Below are positions 36,486 through 48,600 of a DNA stretch of 64,000 bases, piece by piece. Location of the stretch: NCBI RefSeq assembly GCF_037975245.1, contig NC_092576.1:30854611-30918610 (forward strand). Reading direction: 5' to 3'. The notes below the pieces were generated by a model, which was not told where the DNA came from, did not search any database, and saw only the letters and a program-made list of their open reading frames with translations. This DNA is from Apostichopus japonicus. Taxonomy: Eukaryota; Echinodermata; Holothuroidea; Aspidochirotida; Stichopodidae. The translations under genes and the position numbers were made by a program. Positions within the stretch are counted from its first letter, which is position 1. Every line of letters starts with the position of its first letter.

Positions 36486-38677
36486 TTTCAATCCGAATGA
36501 ACAGTGTACGGTTTAAACCATTGGTGGGACGACTATGTGGTTCAGATAACCAGATTACAGTTCAGAGTGATGCATATATCAAGGCAAAAGCCGACATTGA
36601 AAATGCAAGCCAAATGACGTTCCAGTCTACATTGATCACTAAATCTCTTCTGATCACATTCAGGTAAGGCATGCCTCCCAAATTTGCATGTTACTCTCAG
36701 AACCTAGAAGAGTATAGCCTTACACATTAGCAAATATAACATAGATTCAACCACAATTTACCAGGGGAAACCATATAGATACATGTATAAAAAAAGGGGG
36801 TATATGAAGGCGCTTATCACTAGAAAGACTGAACAAGAAGTAATGTGTGTCATGGTTGTCCCATTATCTTATTAACAAATGCATCACTATCAGGGGATCG
36901 TGGTAACATAGCCTAGTGGTAATGACTCTAGTCCTGAGATCATAGGATTGCGAGTTCGAGTCCATCCAGGGGCGCTGTGTTGTTTCCTTGAGCAAGGCAC
37001 TTTATCTCCCCGTTGCTCAGTTAAGTGCAGTACCCCATTAGGAGCAACTTCAGTACCCGTCAGGAGCGTTTAGAAAAAAAAATAGAAAACTATCAGAAAA
37101 ACAAACAGGAGTTTTGAAAATTTCAGGTATGGCAGAGGGCAGCACTTATGACCTGGCAATGTACACAACCTTGCCCTCGATGGACAAAATTTGTTGACCC
37201 CTGGTGCAGGGTTCTCTGCCCAGGACAAATTGACTGCCGACAAGACTTATCCAAGTGGAGTGCCACCATCGGTTGGCCCGGAGGGCATCAGAAGATTTTG
37301 GGTTTCATATACTGCGTAGGTTGCAGGAAATGGCTCTTCCCTCGTCTAGTTGGCTGCATTCACACACCCTTGATATTGACAACTGGTTGCAGGGCATCAA
37401 CGGCAAAACTGATTTTACCATGTGATAAACCACACAGGACTAACACATGGTCAAACTAAAATATCTCTACAGTCATGCCTAAAAAATAAGAAAACAGTTC
37501 AAGTAAAAGGGCAACTTCAGAACATTATGTTTAACTATTTATTTCTTATAGGATTACTTCATCTATAGCAAAATAGTGTGAAGTATGTAACTATGGTTTC
37601 AAAAGCAAAAGTTGTACTGGTTTTCAAAACTTGCACTTAACATGTAATTTTCATACTGAATAAATTTATTGAAGTTAACAGATGAATTTTGTTCAGTTAC
37701 GTTAGAAGGGAGCCCTTGGCTATTCAACATTTGGTCTGTAGTGAAAAATGTTAGGCCCTAGCCTAGGCCCACAAATGTTTTTGGGCGGTCGGCTTGATAA
37801 CATTGGGCAGGCAGTGTACCAATTTTGAGGCTATTATTTACCAACCAAGAATGAATGGGGCAGAATTATCCCTCCAATTAATGTTTCTGAGACTAAGTGA
37901 TTTTCTCATTTACATTTACGGGATGTGTCACTGCGATTGCACATGTCGTAGTTCTACAGTTTTACCCACATATGTAAGTGTATTTTTTAACAACATTCAA
38001 CTTGCGCCGTGTTGACATGGAGGATTATTATCAAGAAAGTGAAAAAGATGCACTCCGAATAAGATATTGGATATTTTCTTTTGGCATTAGAGAGTTTGTA
38101 GATAAATGTGTATTTGTAGTTTTAAAGCATTGACCAGAATTGGTGCAATTATACTTAACTCCCACCCCCACACCCCCCCATGGAATGTTGCCATGGTAAC
38201 TCAACTGTGCAATATATTACAATAAATCTGAAGGAAAATCTGTGGTGATCAAGAACAAACCACAGCTACGATGCCATGTCAAAATAACTAGATACTAAAC
38301 TGTGCAATTAGACACTACAACTAAATAACTACAGCTTTAAAGTCATGAAAATCCAACCCTTCAAACACTTCATACTGAAATTCTGATGATAGCATTTGCA
38401 TCCATGAAATTTAAATCAAGCATTGTGCCTCCAAGGAACTATTAGGGTAGCAATGTGAGCATCATCTTTCATTTAGTCCATATTAGACATGTTACAGAAA
38501 TTACAGAAAAACACTGTCCACCAAAACAAGGTCTCCAAGATGTTCGAGGCACTGGTTGCGTTCATCAATTGTTTTGCAATAATTGATGTGCAGTAAGTAT
38601 TTTAGTTTATGCCAATTCAAAATTTCTTAACAACAAATTCTACCCAGACTCCCTGTATATATACAACGGAAGGTTAA
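36486..38677. other. Noncoding left arm of the 15.8-kb element
   Basis: Apart from a SINE fragment at 36897-36985, no gene is visible. An open frame at 37148-37459 (plus) has no recognisable domain, lacks flanking splice signals and is probably chance. Confidence 0.4.
36897..36985 (+). repeat. tRNA-derived SINE fragment
   Basis: A pol III A-box-like TAGCCTAGTGGTAA and a B-box-like GAGTTCGAGTCCATCC are correctly spaced. They are followed by CCTTGAGCAAGGCACTTTA, a conserved SINE central-type motif. Acceptor stem pairing is absent, so it is not a tRNA gene. Confidence 0.65.
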
Positions 38678-39603
38678 GGCCAAGTAGAAGAAAAAACATG
38701 TTTCCCGTCCGAATTTTCTAAGCTGAGGAGGAGATGGGGCGTCACTGCTTGAGACTGTGCAAGGTTATGTATGGCTACGCATTTTAAATTTTGAACCATC
38801 ACGCATTTCAATCTTACAAATTCATAATAAAATCAAAATGAGCACTATCTGATGATAGCTGCGGCTATGTACTTCAAATCAAAATGTTCAGGGTCTATTA
38901 ATAGGCTTAGCCTTGCCCCTAATCGCAAATCGCAAAAGGAGAGCCGTCGAGTTGATGCTGGCAGTTTTATCAGAAGAATACTGGTTTGTGACTGATGTAT
39001 GAGGTACAATTACCGAACCACAGTTTCATGGACTAGCTGAGCCTTGTCTAGGGCCTGGCCAATTGTGATTTTGTGAACCAAACCAACCAAGCTTAAAAAC
39101 AAGAAATTTGTTTATTTGTCATAAATTACTCGAATGCGAGTTATAAATTTTTAATACAGGGATATAGTTGATGGGGTATTTGAATACTTTTTCTTTTACT
39201 AAATAGTGTGAATTTTAAAACTGGTTTTCACCAAATCGAGATTGCTTGTCATGACGATTTTTGTATGTAATTGCCACATACCAGTTTTGTGATTTTTTTT
39301 TGTCGCATTCGATTGTGCATTTGGAATTTTCTGACCATTTCGAAAAAACGTTAAGAGCATTTTGTCGTTGAAAATCATGCAAATATGTGGTGTCACTGTC
39401 TATACTACGTTTTAATGGTTTTTTTTAAGGGATGACTTAAATCATTTCTGCAATTTTTATTTAATTTTGATATTTTTAGGCTTAAATATGCCTATTTTCC
39501 TGGTTTGACCCCAAGTTGTCATGAATAAAAAATAATAGAAAAAACGCGTCCCCAAAAATGGAAGCGGGCGGGGACGAGAAACATGTTTATTTTTTACTTG
39601 GCC
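38678..39603. mobile_element. 926-bp PIF/Harbinger-like MITE
   Basis: Left end GGCCAAGTAGAAGAAAAAAC plus ATGTTTC; right end inverted GGCCAAGTAAAAAATAAAC plus ATGTTTC. The direct 3-bp repeat TAA is at 38675-38677 and 39604-39606. TAA is a typical Harbinger duplication. There is no coding capacity. It lies just downstream of the last exon of the SAMD3-like gene. Confidence 0.75.
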
Positions 39604-39682
39604 TAACAACAACTAAATATGAACAATTAAATTGTAGAACCCAATGCAAGGTTCCTGATCGAAGCATTCACTCCTATGTGCC

Positions 39683-42600
39683 CTATTTTGCCTTCAGATA
39701 GTTACAAAGCAGTGTGACTGCCGAGGCACTACGTCCTTTGCCTTTGCCATCTCCTATCCCATATATAAACTTCTGGACAAAATCCCACGTATTGGAGCAT
39801 TGCCATGGGTAGTGGACGTCTAACAAATAAAAAAGCTTGAAACACACGTCCACTGCATGCAATAAGCTACTGCATGAGACTGTCTGTCCTTCAACCACTA
39901 CAAACAACTGTTCCGGAGACTTTCTCTCCCCAAGGGCTAGGATGAACGGCTGCGTCTGTTTGTTCCCCTCCAAAAATGTGGGTATGTTGGTACCAATCTG
40001 GAAGACAATAGAACAAAATATATTAGTTTAGTTACTAAGGGTTCAGAAAGCCTGAAGGCTCATCGAGGAACCTTGGCTGGTTTTGGGCGTGGATGATAAC
40101 TCGCCTTCTCTTTTCGAAGAGTGCCCAGACGTCGAGGCAGGGGTGTAACCAATCCAATCCCATCCTGCTCTTGGGACCGCCATTTAACGTCCCCATCCGA
40201 CGGACGACACTGCACTCCAGGAGCTGACCACTTTCTCAGAACCCGGAGGAGCGGGAGCTGTCCAGCGTCACTGCTTACAGCTGATGAGCGAGACTTATTT
40301 CAAGAGCCCCGTTCACCAACCCCAACCATTTCACAAGTCCACCAGACCTCGGCAGAACCAGGAATTCAAGTCGAAGACCTCGTCCATCACAACTGCAGTT
40401 GCAGCCACCTCTGGAAAATTTACCCAGAATTGACAGGCAGGAATCGAACCGGGGACCTCTCGCATGCAAAGCAGGCACTGTACCGCTAAGCCACACTCCC
40501 GCCACTGCATATTGATCGACACCTTCCAGTCTTTAGAAAGAGCGATATCCCTAATAAGTAGTGATTGCATCGGGTAGAATAATGGAACGAGGGTACCGGG
40601 TTACCCGTCAGGTAGGTTGCAGATGTTTCCTTCACCCACAACATTGCTTTAGGGGTGGGGTGGGGAAAAGCAATTGCCACTAAAATACGAGTTATATTAA
40701 TGACAGATGCTGATGACATACTAATTGTGGATTTCTTCCCCACATTACTGGCATAGGCTGTTGCACATATCAATTATCCTGAAGGGCACTTTGTGGCAAT
40801 CTTAGCCTTGAATGAAAAAAATGAATGAATAAAACCCATTTCAAACAATGTCTCCATTCACACTTTGAATGACATTTGGACATTAAGCATTACCGATTCA
40901 TTCAAGGTGTGGTCTGTCTGTTTCTATGCAATCTCCATGTCAAAATTGTACTGCAGAGTACATTCCATCATCAAAAAACCTTATAGGTCCCAAGCCTTAC
41001 ACTGGCACTCACTCACAATGACCAGCTTCTCTGTCACAAACAGCAGTACCTATCGTACCATCATCATGTCAAGCACGCATCATACATTGCTATAGTACAT
41101 AAAGCACAAGATGAAAATAAACTACTTTCCAAATACAGAAGAGCGATTCATGTCTCACCTCCTCAATTTGAATGAAAGACTGAAGAGCTTCTTCTACTGT
41201 TGCTCTCTTGTCGGGCCCTTTTCTTCCAGCTGTCCGCTGACTTCCAGTAGGGAAGAGGAGGCCCAAAAGTTGAAGTGCAACGTTAGATTCCTCGTCATCT
41301 GTAATACAAGGAAACAATTATACAATTGCCATTGCATATGTTATGAAAATAAAACTTCAGAAAAAAATAATGTTTGCAGTGCGAGTTCAAGGCCTACCAA
41401 CAGGAAATAAACTCCAACCAAACCAACTGGACACTGTCAATTGTTGCAACATGGAGTTGCCGATATTGTGCGACATACCAACATTTCAGGTCTGTAAGTT
41501 TGTCCCTGCATAGTAATATTCATTCAGCTAGAAATAATCTGTTGTCAGTCGTTCACACAAAGGCTGCTAATAAATATGAAGACTACAAAGAAACAAGAAG
41601 GCTAGCAATTTGAGAAATTAGGCTATTGGAGAGCATCTGATCGACAAAAAGTGCTGAGAATTGGTTCGAAAGTTATACACCAAATATACAAACCGCTCTC
41701 CATTAGCAAGTGATTACAATTTAGTGGTTCCATGGAACAAAGGAATGGGTGCATTGTACAGCTCTAGGAATAATCTTAATAACATTACACAATTATAGGG
41801 GGTTGGGTGGGAAGGAATGTAACCACCACCAACAAGTTAGTTAGAACACATGCCCCTTAACGCTCTCAGGTTGTTTGATGAACACAACCTGATAGAAGAG
41901 CTCACCATACAAGTGTGGTAGAAATATATCACATGCTAAGAGGTCTCCTGCCAGGGAAAACGTTATAGTTGAGATAATGCTTTACTCACCCCCATCTGTC
42001 ATCCCACGTAAGTTCAACAGGGGTCTCCACTTCAGTTGCCGGTCGGCATACTGTATGACTTTTGTACAGAATCCCGGCCACTTCATATAGAGGGAATCGC
42101 ACAGCTCCGGGAACAGAATCCTGAAATCCTGCTCTACCTGTAACAGATAGCACAACGGGAAAACATGTTGTAATTCTAAACAGATCACATACATTTTGCG
42201 CCAATATTTAACCCTTCGTGCCCCAGGGTGACATGAATTGTCACAGATCATTCATAGTTCACGTAGACCTTTTAACTGGCGTAGCTGTCTGATTCTTTGA
42301 ACACCCCCGATGCGGTTTGGCATTTTATGCAGTTTATGGCATGCCAACTGGCAGACAACCAAGTGCACTTTATAATGTCTGGCATGTCAGCAGTCCACCC
42401 TCAGAATTTTGGAAGCCAAGATTTAACCACTATATTAGCCGCTCAATGAAGTTTGATTGACTCTACGAACTAGCCAAACGCTGTGCAGAAGCCTACTAAG
42501 AGGCCTCCTCATAGTATGCGTATTCTTTGTCGGGCAAGTGAAGGGGCACAGAATTGTTTATTCGTGACAACAAAATGGTCATAAAATAGGGCAACCAGGC

Positions 42601-45600
42601 TGAACAAAGTCACAAAGAAGTAAAAACCACCCAGTGTAATAAATTTATTTTCTCCGACTAGTTAATGTCTAACTCGAGAAACTACTTGTAACATTTTGAA
42701 AAGTATGGGGATGTTGCAGTGAAAAAACATGGGAGTAGACCGCCAAGATAGTTTCATAGCTCATAGTTGATGCAGGTAGGTAGATACCCTTGTGGTTGAT
42801 CACCAAGAGTAGACCAGTGTTTATAGGCAAAAGTTTGGTGCAGTTAGGGGTCTTTCTGGCCAATGCTCCTATGATTTACTGAAATTTGTCACACTTACCA
42901 TTCCATCCGTATCGATGAGCCGTGGATATTCCTTCAATAGCTCACGCAGCGGCCTTTCTTTTTCAGTCCGTATCTTGTTAGCACGGTACCGGCAAGTCTG
43001 CTTCATCATTTCAGTGACCTGTTGTGCAGGTGCATTGTGGTGCTTTAGCCAGTTAATCATAGCAGTCATGTCAGCATCCTCAGGCATATCTTAGGAAAGA
43101 TAAAGAATAATTCCCATTAAACAGACTAGCGGCCTTCAAAGAAGCTCCAAATTGTGGTCCGGAATTGAAGGGTTCATGAATTAAAATGAAAGGTTTGGTT
43201 CTTAAGTTGAGCTCACTTTTAACTCGTCATGGTTTTATCTGCGCCATCTTTTTCCATCACTGGTTCGTCTTTCATACTCTGTACTTAATGCTGAGCACCA
43301 TGAACGCTGGCAGTATGTTCCATTTTTAAAGTCTTCAGCAAGACTTGTTCTGGGTTTGAATTTCAGGCGAAAGCGGGTGCTCTACCATTTGAGCTAACCG
43401 CTTGATAAAATGAGGAGATGATATTCTCTAGCTTGCACCAACTGACAGCGGCCAGGAGGGGGGGGGGGGTGGGGGGTGTCGCAATTTGCTGAAGCAGAGA
43501 TAAAATTTTACAGGGTACTGAACTAACTCAACTGAGCGACGATGAGACACACCGAAAAGCCCCAAGGAGGACCCGAACCAGCTATCCTAAGATCCAGAGT
43601 TCAGATCCGTACTACACGGCCATCCGCTCTCCCCTGCCAGTCGGCAATGGGTGTCAGTACCCACTACCCAGCAGTGCACTCGTGTTTTTCTCCCGAGGTA
43701 CTTGTGTGGGTATATCCATTTTCCCACGCACTTGGTAACTTTTTACTGTAAAATTACTATAAAAACCTATCCAGGTTGTTTTATATGGTGCATGTTCCAA
43801 TACTGCATTGCACTTTTTCGGGCACATTCCTGACTGAAGGGATTCTCTTGTGACTTGGCTGAAAATCAATTCAGACTCACCTTCAGAGAGTGCTAGATCA
43901 ACTGTACTGACTAGGTTCGGCTTTGGAATTTCCTTGAGTGAAGTCACAGCCTTCTCGCACAGGTTCCTCTTCCGGAGATTCCTTAATCTGTTCTCAAGGA
44001 GTCCAGATGCATCATGGCCACAGATTCCAGGGGTGTACCAAGCTAGCTGTATAAGTTAACATAAAATGATTACTGCATATGATGAACATATTTTTGCAAT
44101 CTGAAGATCGTTGGAAAATGGTATTGCAATTAACAAAACTTTGAAAATACTACTACATTTAGGCCACCATATTGTAAGAACGGAATGCTTAATAATATTC
44201 ATCATAAATAACTAGACATCAGCTGGCGGGTAAACCGCCAACGTGTATATGCCCACATCTGAGCAATCCGGGTGGGGTCACATGGGTGCGAAACTGGGTG
44301 CGACTGCCATGTCCCAAAACGCGCAAATAAGCAACAAACTAGTTTCGTAAAAAAATCCAAAAAAATAATAATAATAATATCTCGCTAGCGCTTTATACCG
44401 ACGAAGCCAGTCTTAAAGCGCTTCACAGATATTACCCTGGTCATAGTCAACTAGTCAACCCCACACTTCCGTGTACTTTTCGAGCTGTTCGATCCCGATA
44501 CACCATACCGCACTAAAATGGCCGCCGGGTGGTGGTGATATGGTGCGAAACTGCAAGTGGGCCCCAAAACGATCGCCATGTTCCGAAACGTGCAAATCAG
44601 CGACACACCTGTTTCGCAAAGAAATCAAAATGGCCACCAATTTGACCTCCGATGACCTAGCAATGACCACCCCATTTTTTGTACATAAAGCTTTTCCCGT
44701 ACACCAAGCTTCGTTCAGATCGGACCAACTTGGAAAATTGGCGTGAATTATGCAAATTAACAGCCCAATTTGACCTTGAAATATTGCCATCTTTTTCAGC
44801 ACGCAAAGTCCCCCCCCCCCCCATATACCAAATTCACTCAAATCGGACAAACTTAAAAATTTGGCGCAAATTATGCATATTAGCAGTGCCCGGTGCGCCA
44901 CGACACCCACAATCGAACTCATCCGAGATTTTAGTAGAACAAACACATCTGCAAAGTTGCAAGTTAATCGGTCAATGTGCTTGAGCGTGAGAGCGCTAAC
45001 ATTTCCAATACTCGGCCGAACGATCATAGGCCGACGCTGTAGATTGAATTGAATGTCAGGAAATTCTTTTCTCAAAATGTGATTATATCCCTGGGACAAA
45101 GTCCGGGAATATTATGTTTTTGGCCTCACCGCCGTCGCCGTCGGAAACTTTAGGCGTTAGCACTCTCACGCTTCAGCGCATACCCCCATTGACTTCAATC
45201 CTGGTATACATGTTCACCATAATGAAAGCTCGGACAAGTTCGAAATTGGGCAGTGTCGGCCCCCAGGGAACCGCTAATTTGCATAATTTATGCGAAGTTT
45301 GAAGTTTGTCCGATTTGAATGAAACTTGGTGGATGTGATCTACATTGGGTCCCGAATGAAGTTCATGTAGTTTGGAGGTCATCGAAGTTCATAGCAGCGA
45401 CCATTTTGGATTTTGGCAAATTTTTTCAAGTTGGTAGGATTGGAAGGAAACTTGGTGGATGTCATCTCCATTCTCCAATGGGTCCAAACAAACTTTCTTT
45501 TGAGAGGTTTGTACCTTTGTTAAGGTCATTGGTGGCTGATTGGAACTCCCTGGTCCCGGGGATATACTGTAGTGTTTGCGTAGCAAATGCATTTCTAGTT

Positions 45601-48600
45601 ATATAATAATATTCATATACAACATTGGTTCTGTATATCACTTCAATACTAAGGCTTTACTGTGTCACACCAAAAAGTAGCTTGTCATTAGGACAGTCTT
45701 TTTTAAAGTATCCATTGCAGGCATCAGATGACTTGGACTGAATATGGTCACTGACATATTTTACTACTTGTGTTATCTCTTCCGTTCCCTGCATGGGCTA
45801 CAGGCATTTGCCACTGAGTACCTCACATGACCATCCATGCAATTTTTTTTTTATAGTACACACGTATGCTGTGTTTGCTAACATATGCTTTCCATTTCAT
45901 CTCCTTTCCTTGTGTGTGATTCGTGTGTATGTGAATCAATCCCCAAGCCTATACTGTAGCCTAAAATCACAATGACTACTCACATGTCCATCACCATCTT
46001 CGTTATCAAGTGATGGAAATTCTGCCATGATCGCTTTTGTCATCAACATCTTGACATCCTTTGGAGGGCTATGAATGAAAATACAAGTTTATAGTGACAT
46101 TAGCAACCAGTGAGAATTGTACATTACGTAAAAGCAACTGCCATATAAGAGAAACAAATGCCTCGCCATATCCGAGGTGTAGGAAACCCTACACAGGCTT
46201 TTGCAGATACAAAGAATTAACAATGCAGCTATCCGCTTAGAGGATGACACGCCACTGCCTACAAGGTAAGAATGATTGCAAGAATGACTGCAAGAATGCT
46301 TCACCCAGCACTAAGAAATAACCATAATCTTAACCTTTATAGATGAATCATTTAAATTTGCCAGAAACCAAAGCACTCCTCACAATAAAGGTTGGCAGTC
46401 TGGAAGATGAGTGACCACTGTGCATTTGAATGATCAGTCCAACTAGGTTAATGGCTGTTAACCAAAGTGAAAAGCCCCGTCTGAACCAATTTAACGACTT
46501 GTATGTCAATGAAGAATCCAGTGTAATAGACCAAGGGTTTTCTGAAAACTGGGGGGGGGGGGGCTCACGAGCTAACTCTTGTATTGGTTGAGGTCCAAGC
46601 AGCCTTCTCATCTTCATGTTGTACCATGCACACAAGTTGACACTGCAAACTTGCAGAATGTGCTTATTGTGATCAATCACCATCAGGGTTTGAGAAACAG
46701 GAGTGATAAGGATTAACTATTAAAAATTGGTTTTGTCTTTTGTGATTGGACAAGTGTATATACTCACTGCTTTCCATGCTTCTCAATCAAACATGAAACC
46801 AGTGTGTTGACAACACGTTTTCTTGTCTTAGGAGAGAGTAGGCCTGAAGACATTTCCTCCACCAGCTCGTCACCTCCATGCACCGCTTTCAGGATTTCTG
46901 TTATGTTCTGTGAAAGCATTTCAGAAAAAGCAATGCACTGAGAAGGAACAGGCAATGATATTGACATGTACACAAGGTTTCATAAATGGAAAGAGGACAT
47001 GTCATTAATCAAGTCTGATGCTTGTTCCACAACCTGTGTAACAGTGGAGTGTACTGTACTACTAGATGCTAGTAAACCTGCAACAAGCATTGCTGCACGG
47101 TTTTCAACTTCCTCTGTAGTCAATTCATCCCATAGCTCGCCTTCTGGCTCATCTGGTTCAACCTCATCGTGGTCAGCATCCAAATTGTCTGCGGGAACAT
47201 CTGCAAAATCAGCATCAGGTGGTGCTGGCACCGGCACGTGTACAGGAACATCATCGTTGTCATAGTTGTGAGTGCCCAAATGTTTGCGAAAGGCAGCAGT
47301 CCGTCCTGAAAACGATCTTTCACATCCATTTTGACCACAAGCGATGCTTTTGGTGAAAACATGCCCATTAATTAGGTGATGGGCAATTCGCAGATGCCAC
47401 AACAATGCTTTTGGCGACCCATTTATGACAATTCCACATTGTGAGCAAACGAAACCCATATTGAACAAGATACAAGTCAGTACAAGTCACAAATCAAGTT
47501 CACATACAGTACAGTATAAATGGGATAAAAGCATTCTACAGGAACAATGTTTCCAGGGTAGCTGACATGATCTATAACAAGAAAACAAAACAGAACACTG
47601 TTAAGTTCATGTTTTGTGACTCATGTCAGCTGTATTCTTGGCCTGTTTGCAAGTTTCAAATTGTGGGTGATGACAACATCATTTTTTCTGTCATACGTTT
47701 GCAGTCTGTTAAAGTATACCTGTAGCCTTAAAAATATTGAAGGTTCGGGTGGAATATCACATTAGGGTTGGATGGTACTGTGAATTTTGAGCACCGGTAT
47801 TACCGACAATACAATACCGGTATCGGGTACAATACCGGTATTTCACAGTGTTTTTTTTTGGGGGGGGGGGGGGTGTAGGTTTCACACAGCCCCTAACGTA
47901 ACTAGGCCAAATATGTAATATTTTTAATGTTTCAAATCGGTCACAAGGAAATTCTATGGTTTGAAGAAAAATTCCATGTATTGTCAAGCTTGCAGCATAA
48001 CATAATCTGATGTTAGGCATAATTTACTGTGCAGTGAACCATGATCAGCACTCCATAACAAATGATCATGGTGAGGGGGCTAAAGACTAACCTTCAGTAA
48101 CTTCAGTTCCTTTTTTAACTTTAATCGAGGTCCAACAGCAGGAATTAGTTCCTTCAAGCATTCAATCTCATCTTCAAGGAGATAGAATCCTTCTCTATCT
48201 ATCTCATTCTCTGTTGAGCAAGGAAGAGAAGAATTAACAAATATTTTAGCAGAATGGTCATAACAAACAAAATTGGGACCATATAATTTTTGTTATACTT
48301 ATAGCCTAGGCCCTAGGCCTAGGTCTAAAACTTTTTTTTTACTTAGGCCCCTAGGCCTACTTCAGTAATTTGAAAAATTGTCAGAGATAAGAAAGAATGA
48401 AAATTCATGATTGAAAATGAAGTCAATTCTCTGGATGGGCCTGATGTGTACATTCATGCGTATTAAAACCAAAGGATTGTGTACGCCTACGCACATTTGT
48501 TAACCCTTTCCAGGCCAACTACGTAATAATATGGGCTACTCATATTACCGCTGCTAGCCAAATACGTAATAATACGTGTTTCCACTTGCTCCTCTTCTAC

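Noticed and set aside
37148-37459. 103-codon plus-strand frame in the 15.8-kb element
   Set aside because: No domain, no conserved motif and no exon borders; probably chance.
40432-40504. tRNA-Ala(TGC) gene on the minus strand
   Set aside because: A and B boxes and the anticodon loop are good, but the acceptor strands do not pair and the sequence continues as a repeat body, so I call it a SINE head.
43377-43405. tRNA-like GCGGTTAGCTCAAATGGTAGAG on the minus strand
   Set aside because: Only the 5' half resembles a tRNA, and the T arm is not recognisable. Too degenerate to annotate.
44455-45099. 214-codon minus-strand frame
   Set aside because: It falls entirely inside the 1.4-kb repeat, has no recognisable domain and has no splice or start support.
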